In this document: one piece after another, positions 1 to 7,497 of the stretch
Layout of the letters: each line of letters opens with the position of its first letter
Numbering within the stretch: position 1 is the stretch's first letter
Source of the DNA: Bacillus sp. UNC438CL73TsuS30
GTDB lineage: Bacteria > Bacillota > Bacilli > Bacillales > Cytobacillaceae
Reading direction: 5' to 3'
Length of the DNA stretch: 64,000 nucleotides
Assembly: GCF_000482325.1 (NCBI RefSeq)
Contig: NZ_KI535297.1
Coordinates: 248,001 to 312,000, forward strand
Made by a program: the position numbers and the translations under genes
Notes under the pieces: generated by a model
The model's database searches: none
Told to the model about the DNA's origin: nothing
The model's input: the letters and a program-made list of their open reading frames with translations, nothing else

Positions 1-1
1 C

Positions 2-100
2 CTTATTTGTGTGAGTCTTATGAAAACCATGAGTGATAAAGAAAAAGATAAGCCGAGAAAACAAACGAAGCCATCACTCCCCAAAGCAGCAAGTAAATAA
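2..100 (+). CDS. C-terminal end of an upstream protein (partial)
   Basis: An open frame enters from the left edge and stops at 98-100. The visible 32 residues begin with a short hydrophobic stretch (LICVSLMKTM) and end in a strongly basic, lysine- and proline-rich tail (KEKDKPRKQTKPSLPKAASK). A hydrophobic segment followed by a charged cytoplasmic tail is what the end of a multi-spanning transporter often looks like, so a permease is possible, but the family cannot be named from this fragment. It ends 42 bases before phnW on the same strand, so co-transcription with phnW is plausible. A phosphonate transporter would make sense there; that is inference only. Confidence 0.5.
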   Translation, partial: LICVSLMKTMSDKEKDKPRKQTKPSLPKAASK

Positions 101-142
101 GATCCCTTACCCAAAATATTATTTATAAAGGAGAATTAACAA

Positions 143-1276
143 ATGAATAAAAAAGATTTCACAAACAACCCATACTTATTGCTGACACCGGGTCCTTTAA
201 CGACTACGGATACTGTAAAGCTTGCAATGATGAAAGACTGGTGTACATGGGATGACGACTACAATAATATTGTCCAAGACATCCGAAAAAGGCTTGCTGG
301 GCTTGCAACCGAATCAATTGATCAGTATTCAGCAGTATTAATGCAGGGAAGTGGGACCTTTAGTGTAGAATCCGTCATTGGTACGGTTTTACCGCGGGAC
401 GGAAAATTATTGGTGATTGCAAACGGAGTCTATGGAAGCCGAATCGTTAAAATCGCTAAAACGCTTGGGATCAATACTGTTGTTTTGGAAAGCGGTGAGG
501 TGGAGGCTCTTGATTTAAATCGTTTAACAAATGTGCTGGAAAATGATTCGAAGATTTCACATGTAGCGATCGTTCATTGCGAAACCACAACAGGCATGCT
601 GAATCCAATTGAAAAAGTAAGTGAAATTGTTAAACGATACAACCGAGTGTTTATTGTCGATGCGATGAGCAGCTTTGGCGGTGTTGAAATGGATATCGCC
701 TTGTTAAATATTGATTACCTCATCAGCAGTGCTAATAAATGTATTGAAGGTGTCCCTGGATTTGGGTTTGCGATTGTAAAAAAGGCCGAATTTGAAAAGT
801 GTAAACATAATGCAAGGTCTGTTTCTTTGGATTTATATGATCAGTGGAAAACAATGGAGGAACAAAATGGAAAGTGGCGCTTCACTTCGCCGACACATGT
901 TGTTCGTGCCTTTGCCCAAGCCTTAAAAGAGTTAGAGGTTGAGGGTGGAATCCAGAAAAGAGCAAGCAGATATAAGAACAATCAAATGGTTCTCTCCGAA
1001 GGAATGAAAAAGCTACAATTTGAGCCAATCCTTCCTGGGGAATTGCAATCTCCAATCATTACGTCCTTTTATTATCCGGAGTCTGAAAAGTTCAACTTTA
1101 AAGTGTTCTATCAAAGGTTAAAAGAAAAAGGATTCGTGATTTATCCTGGAAAGGTTTCAGCCTTAGATACCTTCCGGATTGGGAATATCGGAAACGTTCA
1201 TCAGAAGGATATTGAGGGTTTATTACAAGCAATCGAACAAAGCAGCTTTTGGCTCGACGCTGTTTCTAAGAATTAA
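143..1276 (+). CDS. phnW: 2-aminoethylphosphonate--pyruvate transaminase
   Basis: PLP-dependent class V aminotransferase of about the usual PhnW length (377 aa). It transfers the amino group of 2-aminoethylphosphonate (AEP) to pyruvate, giving phosphonoacetaldehyde and alanine. Visible landmarks are the N-terminal LLTPGPLTTT motif, the cofactor aspartate in IVDAMSSFGG (about D173) and the Schiff-base lysine in SSANKCIEGVPGFGF (about K199), all characteristic of PhnW. The ATG at 143 follows AAAGGAG. PhnX and a PbfA-like enzyme lie in the same 10-kb block, which supports the assignment. No encapsulation-peptide-like extension is visible, so it probably works in the cytosol and supplies the aldehyde substrate to the microcompartment. 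Confidence 0.93.
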   Translation: MNKKDFTNNPYLLLTPGPLTTTDTVKLAMMKDWCTWDDDYNNIVQDIRKRLAGLATESIDQYSAVLMQGSGTFSVESVIGTVLPRDGKLLVIANGVYGSRIVKIAKTLGINTVVLESGEVEALDLNRLTNVLENDSKISHVAIVHCETTTGMLNPIEKVSEIVKRYNRVFIVDAMSSFGGVEMDIALLNIDYLISSANKCIEGVPGFGFAIVKKAEFEKCKHNARSVSLDLYDQWKTMEEQNGKWRFTSPTHVVRAFAQALKELEVEGGIQKRASRYKNNQMVLSEGMKKLQFEPILPGELQSPIITSFYYPESEKFNFKVFYQRLKEKGFVIYPGKVSALDTFRIGNIGNVHQKDIEGLLQAIEQSSFWLDAVSKN

Positions 1277-1300
1277 TCACCCAAAATCGATCTGTTTTTT

Positions 1301-1376
1301 CACTATAATTTTGTTTTAGCAAATAAATAATCAAAATCATTCAATCTTTTTCCAATGTTATAGTAAAATTATAGTG
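1301..1376. promoter_or_regulatory. Widely spaced inverted repeat upstream of the DeoR-type regulator
   Basis: CACTATAATTTT (1301-1312) and its exact reverse complement AAAATTATAGTG (1365-1376) form a perfect 12-bp inverted repeat with arms 52 bp apart, in the leader of the DeoR-type gene. The right arm overlaps a promoter-like AT-rich stretch about 30 bases before the start codon. DeoR/GlpR repressors often bind separated operators and loop the DNA, so an autoregulatory operator pair is a reasonable reading, but no binding consensus is known for this protein. Confidence 0.45.
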
Positions 1377-1402
1377 GATATTTATATCGTGGGGTGAATG
1401 AG

Positions 1403-2194
1403 TTGTCATTAGCTGGGGAAGAAAGAAAAAGGAAAATACTTGAACTCCTTGAAATCAGTGGGAAAGTTAAAGTTAATGAACTGGCAGAAATATTAGAGGT
1501 TTCAACTGAAACCATTCGTAAATATTTAGATGAGTTGCAGCAGGAAGAAAAATTAAAAAAGGTTTATGGCGGGGCAATCAATATATCCTTTTTTAATGAG
1601 GAGCCTCCAACTGTAGAAAGAGAGGTGACCCACTCTGAAGCCAAACAACGAATCGGAGAGTACGCAGCTAACCTAATTAATGATAATGACGTCATTGCGA
1701 TTGATGACGGAAGCACGCCGCTGCAGCTTGTTAAAAACTTGCGTAAAAAGCGAAATTTAACGATTTTTACTACCTCGATTTCAGCTCTATCGGTGTTAAT
1801 CGACTTGCACCAGCAAAATATTTTCACAGGGAAGATAATCATGCTTGGCGGAGAGATAAACACCACCCATCATCGTGTAACGGGGAGCTTTACGATCGAA
1901 ATGCTGGAAAATCTATATGTAGATAAATATTTTATCTCAGCCGACGGTTTAACAAAAGAAACCGGAATTACCAGCTTCGATTCTTCTAAAGGCATGGTAA
2001 CGAGAAAGTTAATTGATCATTCCAGCAAATCAATTGTCCTGATTGACCATTCCAAAGTCGGGAAACGAACTCATTATAAGATGGCTGATTTGCAGGATAT
2101 TGATATTATCATTTCAGATAAAGAACACCCGCAGGAATGGGAATATCTATTAAAAGAAAATCATGTAAAATGGCTAGTTGCCGACAAGAAATAA
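1403..2194 (+). CDS. DeoR/GlpR-family transcriptional regulator
   Basis: The N-terminal DeoR helix-turn-helix (ERKRKILELLEISGKVKVNE, then VSTETIRKYLDELQ) is followed by a DeoR C-terminal sensor domain with IDDGSTPLQLVKNL and the ending LIDHSKVGKRTHYKM, a typical GlpR-type layout of about 260 residues. Such repressors usually respond to a phosphorylated metabolite. Here phosphonoacetaldehyde or AEP could be the signal, because phnW lies just upstream and the phosphonate BMC operon downstream. The TTG at 1403 is chosen because GGGGTGA lies a few bases before it and most family members start close to this point; the in-frame GTG at 1394 would add three residues. A 12-bp inverted repeat precedes the gene. 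Confidence 0.85.
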   Translation: MSLAGEERKRKILELLEISGKVKVNELAEILEVSTETIRKYLDELQQEEKLKKVYGGAINISFFNEEPPTVEREVTHSEAKQRIGEYAANLINDNDVIAIDDGSTPLQLVKNLRKKRNLTIFTTSISALSVLIDLHQQNIFTGKIIMLGGEINTTHHRVTGSFTIEMLENLYVDKYFISADGLTKETGITSFDSSKGMVTRKLIDHSSKSIVLIDHSKVGKRTHYKMADLQDIDIIISDKEHPQEWEYLLKENHVKWLVADKK

Positions 2195-2252
2195 ATGATC
2201 AATAGACTCTTTAAACCATTGGCAAACGAGCTCCCTGAAAAGGAGGATTATA

Positions 2253-2771
2253 ATGGAGCATTTGGGAGTCTTTTACGAAGAGCATCTTTTTAAAAATATT
2301 GAGATTTATCTTCGTTTAGTGATTAGCGCGCTCCTTGGGATGTTTATTGGTTGGGACCGTAGTGCCAAAAATAAGCCAGCTGGTTTAAAAACCTTTACGT
2401 ATGTTTCTGTTTCGTGCACGCTCATTACACTCGTTTCCATTTATAGTGCGGAGGTTTTTGGCAGTTCTAACCCCAATAATCGTATGGATCCAATGAGACT
2501 GACAGCGCAGATTGTTTCCGGGCTTGGCTTTTTGGGGGCTGGCTTGATATTAAAGGATGGTTTACAGGTAAAGGGTTTAACATCTGCGGCAATGATCTTT
2601 TTTGCAGGCGGTGTTGGGATAGGCATAGGAGCTGGTTTTTATGGTTTGGTTTTAGCTTCGGTCTTAATTACATTTATCCTGGCAAAAATAAGCCAGATAA
2701 TTGAACACCGTCATCTAATGACGATTGAAAAAGAAGAGGAAAAACAAGGCTACCATCGAAGTTCAGGTTAA
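2253..2771 (+). CDS. MgtC/SapB-family membrane protein
   Basis: This 172-aa protein has about four to five hydrophobic segments and the MgtC/SapB signature: LRLVISALLGMFIGWDRS at the N-terminus and QIVSGLGFLGAGLILKDG in the middle. MgtC proteins are inner-membrane proteins linked to Mg2+ limitation, phosphate homeostasis and inhibition of F-type ATPase; many Bacillus members have no proven role. The start follows AAAGGAGG. It sits 58 bases after the DeoR-type gene, in the same direction and before a terminator, so the two may be co-transcribed. An effect on phosphate released from phosphonates is conceivable but not shown by the sequence. Confidence 0.88.
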   Translation: MEHLGVFYEEHLFKNIEIYLRLVISALLGMFIGWDRSAKNKPAGLKTFTYVSVSCTLITLVSIYSAEVFGSSNPNNRMDPMRLTAQIVSGLGFLGAGLILKDGLQVKGLTSAAMIFFAGGVGIGIGAGFYGLVLASVLITFILAKISQIIEHRHLMTIEKEEEKQGYHRSSG

Positions 2772-2773
2772 AA

Positions 2774-2814
2774 GAAACGGCAGGTTCTAGGTTACTAGAA
2801 ACTGCCGTTTTTCT
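2774..2814 (+). terminator. Rho-independent terminator after the MgtC-like gene
   Basis: AAACGGCAG and CTGCCGTTT form the base of a long stem, with an inner CTAG-containing pairing, followed directly by a T run. It separates the regulator/MgtC unit from the next transcription unit. Confidence 0.85.
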
Positions 2815-2931
2815 ATTTAAAAAACCCAAATGAAACTACAAATCAAAACCAAGTAAAATACATCAAAAAAATTTTAAAAATAACAATTAAAACCAAGACA
2901 ATCCAAAGTATTTGTGATACAATCAAACCAA

Positions 2932-2947
2932 CTCAAGAATTGAGTGA
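2932..2947. promoter_or_regulatory. Inverted repeat and shared AATTGAGTGA element before the saccharopine-DH-like gene
   Basis: CTCAA-GAA-TTGAG (2932-2944) is a short perfect inverted repeat 32 bases before the start codon. It overlaps AATTGAGTGA (2938-2947), which recurs exactly at 4277-4286, upstream of phnX. A possible -10 (GATACAAT) lies just before it. The sharing by two adjacent transcription units suggests a common operator, but a 10-bp match in AT-rich DNA is weak evidence. Confidence 0.3.
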
Positions 2948-2975
2948 ATATTTTTAATCTTAAGGAGGCGAAAAA

Positions 2976-4172
2976 ATGAAGGTGTTTTGTTTAGGTGGAG
3001 CAGGGAGAATTTGCCGAGAAGCCGTTTTAGATCTTGTCGAGCATTCTGATTTTGATGTCATTACCATAGGTGATTTTAATGAGGAACTTGGCCTTGAATT
3101 AGTCAAGGAATTGAATGATCCCCGTTTAAATTTTGTAAAGGTAAATGTATTTAACCATGAGGAAACAGTCAAACAATTGAAAGGCTACGATATTGTCATG
3201 GATGGAACGACGATCACCCTAAACGGCCTTTCTACCGCCTGTATTGCAGAAGCCGGTTGCCATGGGATCAATTTAAACGGATTTGGCGCAGAGGATGAAT
3301 TTACCGAAATCTTCAAGAAACATAATCGAACCGCAGTTCCCGGTTTTGGAATGACCCCTGGTGTTACACAAATGATGGCGATGCACGCTGCCAACCAATT
3401 AGATGAGGTAGACACAGTGCGAGTAAGCCACGGCTCTTTCCGGCCCATTGCATTTTCAAAATCGATTACCGAAACCACCACCTACGAATACGACCCAGAC
3501 CTTCCTGGACGAATCGTTTTTGAAAAGGGCGAATTCGTTCAAGTCCCTCCTTTTGCAAGACCAAGAAAGATTCAACTTCCAGAGCCTTATGGCGAAACCA
3601 TTCAATATATTATTCCGCATTCAGAAACTCGTACCCTGGCAAAAGCGCTTGCGAATAAAGGGGTACAGCTGATTGAAGTGCGGGGAACCTGGCCAAAACA
3701 GAATATGCAATTAGTTCGTGCCCTCTATGATTACGGAATTATGCGCAATCCAAAGGTTGAAATCAATGGTCAAGAAGTTGGTGTAATGGATGTAATTGGT
3801 GAGTACCTGCTTCAATCAAAAGAAGGCCAGGAAACAGAGTTGTACGGATACTCGCTTCATATAGAAGTCGTTGGGAAAAAGGCTGGAATACGGAAACGCC
3901 ATATTTTATACCATACGCATCCTGCAAGTGATGGATCAGTCAAAGGGTGGGAAAACCTACGTGCGTATACTCGAAATGTCGGGATTCCAATGGCAATTGC
4001 AACTGAGTTAATTGCCAAAGGCTTGGTTAAAAAAACAGGTGTGTTAATTCCAGAAGATGCATTTGAGCCAACTGTCATTTTTGAAGAACTGAAAAAACGC
4101 GGCATTCATATACACGAAGAAATTGAAGTGGTGTCCGAAAGTGTTGAAGAAGAAACAACAATCCAAGCATAA
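2976..4172 (+). CDS. Saccharopine-dehydrogenase-like NAD(P)-binding oxidoreductase
   Basis: This 398-aa protein starts with a Rossmann nucleotide-binding segment (VFCLGGAGRICREAVLDLVE) and continues with a saccharopine-dehydrogenase-type C-terminal domain (the GFGMTPGVTQMMAMHAANQ region near residue 130). Family members oxidise or form secondary amines by NAD(P)-dependent chemistry at a C-N bond. The substrate cannot be read from the sequence. Its place between phnW and phnX suggests a substrate related to aminoethylphosphonate, for example an N-substituted derivative, but this is inference. The ATG follows AAGGAGGCG. It is a single-gene unit closed by a terminator, and its upstream region shares a 10-bp element with the phnX leader. 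Confidence 0.8.
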   Translation: MKVFCLGGAGRICREAVLDLVEHSDFDVITIGDFNEELGLELVKELNDPRLNFVKVNVFNHEETVKQLKGYDIVMDGTTITLNGLSTACIAEAGCHGINLNGFGAEDEFTEIFKKHNRTAVPGFGMTPGVTQMMAMHAANQLDEVDTVRVSHGSFRPIAFSKSITETTTYEYDPDLPGRIVFEKGEFVQVPPFARPRKIQLPEPYGETIQYIIPHSETRTLAKALANKGVQLIEVRGTWPKQNMQLVRALYDYGIMRNPKVEINGQEVGVMDVIGEYLLQSKEGQETELYGYSLHIEVVGKKAGIRKRHILYHTHPASDGSVKGWENLRAYTRNVGIPMAIATELIAKGLVKKTGVLIPEDAFEPTVIFEELKKRGIHIHEEIEVVSESVEEETTIQA

Positions 4173-4189
4173 CGATCTATAACCATGAC

Positions 4190-4234
4190 AAGGCAGGTAT
4201 TACATATAAAGTTTTTTCAAATGCCTGCCTTTTA
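4190..4234 (+). terminator. Terminator after the saccharopine-DH-like gene
   Basis: AAGGCAGG pairs with CCTGCCTT across a loop of about 25 bases and is followed by a short T-rich run. The long loop makes it a moderate rather than strong candidate. Confidence 0.6.
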
Positions 4235-4328
4235 CTAAAAAAATTACCAGCCAATAATATATATATCCTTTTGCACAATTGAGTGACGAAAACGGTAGTA
4301 TTGGTTGTTGACAAAGGAGGTTCGTCTT

Positions 4329-5141
4329 TTGAATAATCAATCTTCCCAGATTGAAGCAGTTATTTTTGATTGGGCAGGTACAATGGTGGACTATGGCTGC
4401 TTTGCGCCATTAAATGTATTTTTAGAGATTTTTAGAAAAAGAGGAATCGAAGTGACGGACGAGGAAGCGCGGGCACCGATGGGACTTTTAAAATGGGATC
4501 ATATTCGCGCCATGTGTGATATGGACCGGATTGCCCAATTGTGGAAAGCGAAATTCGGCAGAATACCAACGGATAAGGATGTCGATGATTTATATGCCGA
4601 TTTTGAACCAATGTTGTTCGCAAGCCTCCGCAATTATTGCACACCAATCCCGGGGGCACTGGATTTAGTGGGAAAACTAAGGCAGAAGGGAATTAAAATT
4701 GGTTCGACAACTGGTTATACAGCGGAAATGATGGCGGTTGTTGCCCCGGAAGCAAAGAAACAAGGTTATGCACCAGATTATCTGTTTACACCTAATGATG
4801 CACCAGCAGGGCGCCCGTATCCTTGGATGTGTTACTTAAATGCTATGAATTTAGGGGTATTTCCAATGAAGCATATTATCAAGGTTGGAGATACGGTTAG
4901 CGACATTAAAGAAGGAGTCAATGCCGGAGCTTGGAGCGTTGGTGTGATTAAAGGCGGAAGTGAACTGGGTTTGAAGGAAGAAGAAGTCAATTCAATGGAC
5001 CCGGATTTATTGGCAGATATGATGGAAGTTGTGGCGAAGCGTTTTAAAGACGCAGGTGCTCATTACGTGATTGATAGTATTGGAGAATTAGATAAACTCA
5101 TTCCGAAAATTAATCTGCGCCTGGCAATTGGTGATGATTAA
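4329..5141 (+). CDS. phnX: Phosphonoacetaldehyde hydrolase (phosphonatase)
   Basis: HAD-superfamily enzyme that cleaves the C-P bond of phosphonoacetaldehyde, releasing acetaldehyde and phosphate. Using the TTG at 4329, the nucleophile is D14 in IFDWAGTMVDYG and the Schiff-base lysine is K55 in MGLLKWDHIRAM; these align with the known Asp and Lys of Bacillus PhnX. The downstream GDTVSDIKEGVNAG block is HAD motif III. TTG 4329 is preferred over the in-frame TTG at 4305 because AAAGGAGG lies 8 bases before it and the longer form adds no family sequence. No encapsulation-peptide-like helix is seen at either end. It is the first gene of a BMC operon whose next enzyme consumes acetaldehyde. Confidence 0.94.
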   Translation: MNNQSSQIEAVIFDWAGTMVDYGCFAPLNVFLEIFRKRGIEVTDEEARAPMGLLKWDHIRAMCDMDRIAQLWKAKFGRIPTDKDVDDLYADFEPMLFASLRNYCTPIPGALDLVGKLRQKGIKIGSTTGYTAEMMAVVAPEAKKQGYAPDYLFTPNDAPAGRPYPWMCYLNAMNLGVFPMKHIIKVGDTVSDIKEGVNAGAWSVGVIKGGSELGLKEEEVNSMDPDLLADMMEVVAKRFKDAGAHYVIDSIGELDKLIPKINLRLAIGDD

Positions 5142-5214
5142 GTGAAGTTTTTAAACTAGATGCCTTTGGTGGAAAAGATTTTTAAACAAGCCAAGTGGTG
5201 AAGAGGTGAATTGA

Positions 5215-5724
5215 TTGCAGAAACATGCCTATGCACTGGGAATGATCGAAACGATTGGCTTTCCGGCATTGATTGCTGCGGCGGATGCCGCTTCAAAAGC
5301 AGCAGATGTGAGGGTTGTCTCCTATCAAGGAGCAGACTCAGGTATTGTGACCATTTACATTATCGGCGATGTAGCAAGCGTAAAATCAGCTGTCGAGGTT
5401 GGGACAGAAGCCGCCAAAAGGGTTGGGCAACTTCGTCATTCTCATGTCATTGCCAGACCTGATGACCATATCATTCAAATGCTCTTTCCGGCGCTGTTAA
5501 AGAAAGCCGAGGAAAAATCGGAACCGTCAGAGCTTAAAGAAGTAAAAAATAAAGACCAAGAAAAACCAAGGGAATGGACTAAAACTAGTCTTCAAGAGCT
5601 AAGAGAACTTGCTAATTCGTACGAAGGTTTTCCTTTATCGCCCCAAGAAATTTCTTCGGCTAAAAAAGAGGATTTAGTAAAACAGATTAGCAGGTTCCTA
5701 GCTGAGAAAGGTGGCGATAATTGA
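5215..5724 (+). CDS. BMC-H shell protein with a C-terminal extension domain
   Basis: Residues 6-95 form a single BMC domain (ALGMIETIGFPALIAAADAA through SHVIARPDDHIIQML), normally a hexamer that builds BMC facets. The usual pore-side GGGLVTVMVRGDVGAV segment reads ADSGIVTIYIIGDVASV here, so the pore chemistry should differ from that of the plain BMC-H in this operon. A charged linker (about 97-122) is followed by a predicted helical domain of about 45 residues (LQELRELANSYEGFPLS, then KKEDLVKQISRFLAEK) that resembles a SAP/HeH-like or EutK-like helical tail; the type is uncertain. The TTG start follows AGAGGTG. The gene ends in a TGATG overlap with the aldehyde dehydrogenase. Confidence 0.88.
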   Translation: MQKHAYALGMIETIGFPALIAAADAASKAADVRVVSYQGADSGIVTIYIIGDVASVKSAVEVGTEAAKRVGQLRHSHVIARPDDHIIQMLFPALLKKAEEKSEPSELKEVKNKDQEKPREWTKTSLQELRELANSYEGFPLSPQEISSAKKEDLVKQISRFLAEKGGDN

Positions 5725-7199
5725 TGTACTTGGATCATGATCTGGAATCGATGCAGGAGGGGAGACGAAATCTCGAGCAAGCGAGACAAGCACAAAAAAC
5801 GCTTGGGAGTTTGACGCAGCATCAAGTGGATCAAATTGTCCACAATATGGCCCAAGCGGCCATAAGGGAATCAGGCAGGCTTGCGGCATTAGCGGTGGAA
5901 GAAACAGGGTATGGGAATGTCGAAGATAAGCGGGCCAAAAATCTTTTTGCAGCGAATGATGTGTATGAATCGATAAAAGATAAGAAAACTGTGGGAATCA
6001 TTTCTCGTAACGAGGAGCAGAAGGTTTGGGAAGTGGCTGAACCAGTGGGCACGATTGCGGCAATTATTCCATCAACAAACCCAACATCAACGGTGATTTT
6101 TAAAGCTCTGATTGCAATGAAATCTAGAAATGCCATTGTTTTTAGCCCGCATCCTTCTGCGGCAAAATGCACGAATGCAGCGGTTAAGGTGATGAAGGAA
6201 GCAGCAGTGGCAGCGGGTGCACCAGATGGATCCATTTCCTGTATTTCAAATCCAACGCTTGCCTCGGCCCAGGAAGTCATGAATCACACACTGACTGATT
6301 TAATTTTAGCCACGGGCGGTCCGGGAATGGTAAAGGCAGCCTATAGCTCAGGAAAACCTGCCTATGGAGTTGGACCCGGGAATGTACCAGTGTATATCCA
6401 CTCAAGTGCAAATATTGGGAAAGCGGTCAGTCAAATCGTTCAGAGTAAAATCTTTGATTATGGAACAATCTGCGCCTCTGAACAGGCACTAGTGGTGGAC
6501 CACTCTGTTAAACGAAAGGTAAAAGCTGCTCTAGAACAAGAAGGAGCGTATTTCCTTGATGATTATGAAAAGAAAAAAATCGAAGAGATTATTTTGAAGA
6601 ATGGGAGTTTGAATCCGGAAATGGTCGGAAAATCTCCGAAAATCTTGGCACAATTGGCGGGAATACTCGTCTCAGAGGATACGAGATTGCTAGTGGCTGA
6701 AGAGACCAAGGTTGGTAAAGCATACCCGTTTTCTCTTGAAAAGCTTTCTCCAATTCTAGCATTTTATACGGTTGAAGGCTGTTCCGAGGCTAGTGAAGTG
6801 TGTAATGAATTGTTAGAACTCGGTGGATTGGGGCATACCATGGGGATTCATTGTGAAGATAAACAAGTTGTTGAAAGCTTTAGTCTTTCACAAAGGGTCT
6901 CGCGGGTTGTCGTAAATTCAGGAACGACATTTGGTGGAATCGGTGCGACAACCGGTATCTCACCATCAATGACTCTCGGCTGTGGCACTTACGGAAGCAA
7001 TATTTCGTCTGACAATATTGGTCCGGAGCATTTATTGAATACAAAACGGATCGCTTTTGGCATCAAGGAGATGAAAAATGAAGCACCAGCAGTGACTTCA
7101 GGTTCACAGCAAACAGTCTCAAACAATGAAACGCTTATTTCTAAAGCTGAGGTTATGGAAATTGTAAAGAGTATTTTAAAAGAATTAAATTTTAAATGA
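5724..7199 (+). CDS. CoA-acylating acetaldehyde dehydrogenase, BMC-targeted
   Basis: Oxidises acetaldehyde to acetyl-CoA with NAD+ and CoA. The core has IIPSTNPTSTVIFKALIAMK, the GVGPGNVPVYI segment and the catalytic cysteine C250 in DYGTICASEQALVV, a pattern of EutE, PduP and the AdhE aldehyde domain. After the catalytic fold ends near TKRIAFGIKEMK, a Ser/Gln/Thr-rich linker leads to a terminal amphipathic helix (SKAEVMEIVKSILKELNFK), which looks like a C-terminal encapsulation peptide. The ATG at 5724 overlaps the stop of the preceding shell gene; a TTG at 5721 would add one residue. PhnX in the same operon supplies the acetaldehyde. Confidence 0.92.
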   Translation: MYLDHDLESMQEGRRNLEQARQAQKTLGSLTQHQVDQIVHNMAQAAIRESGRLAALAVEETGYGNVEDKRAKNLFAANDVYESIKDKKTVGIISRNEEQKVWEVAEPVGTIAAIIPSTNPTSTVIFKALIAMKSRNAIVFSPHPSAAKCTNAAVKVMKEAAVAAGAPDGSISCISNPTLASAQEVMNHTLTDLILATGGPGMVKAAYSSGKPAYGVGPGNVPVYIHSSANIGKAVSQIVQSKIFDYGTICASEQALVVDHSVKRKVKAALEQEGAYFLDDYEKKKIEEIILKNGSLNPEMVGKSPKILAQLAGILVSEDTRLLVAEETKVGKAYPFSLEKLSPILAFYTVEGCSEASEVCNELLELGGLGHTMGIHCEDKQVVESFSLSQRVSRVVVNSGTTFGGIGATTGISPSMTLGCGTYGSNISSDNIGPEHLLNTKRIAFGIKEMKNEAPAVTSGSQQTVSNNETLISKAEVMEIVKSILKELNFK

Positions 7200-7212
7200 G
7201 GAGGCATAAACA

Positions 7213-7494
7213 ATGAGTGGAGAAGCATTAGGAATGATTGAAACAAAGGGTTTGGTTGGGGCTGTTGAGGCAGCTGATGCGATGGCAAAGGCAGCAAATG
7301 TTAGATTAATTGGAAAGGTTCATGCCGGCGGCGGGCTTGTGACCGTAATGGTTCGCGGAGATGTCGGAGCGGTTAAAGCTTCCGTAGATGCCGGAGCTGC
7401 TGCAGCTGAAAGTGTCGGCGAGTTGGTTTCAGTCCATGTAATTCCACGCCCGCATTCGGATATTGAGTTGATTCTTCCGAAATTGGAAGGATAG
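7213..7494 (+). CDS. BMC-H shell protein, canonical (PduA/CcmK type)
   Basis: This 93-aa protein is a minimal single BMC domain with the full canonical sequence: EALGMIETKGLVGAVEAAD, GGGLVTVMVRGDVGAVKA and SVHVIPRPHSDIELILPK. Such proteins form the hexameric tiles of the facets and their central pores pass small metabolites. The ATG follows GAGGAGG. By eye about four fifths of its residues match the BMC-H at 38010-38285 in the second BMC operon of this window, so the two shells could in principle mix. It lies between the aldehyde dehydrogenase and pduL. Confidence 0.97.
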   Translation: MSGEALGMIETKGLVGAVEAADAMAKAANVRLIGKVHAGGGLVTVMVRGDVGAVKASVDAGAAAAESVGELVSVHVIPRPHSDIELILPKLEG

Positions 7495-7497
7495 AAG

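Noticed and set aside
4305..4328. Upstream TTG start for phnX
   Set aside because: The AAAGGAGG ribosome site lies inside that extension and points to TTG 4329, which gives the normal PhnX N-terminus.
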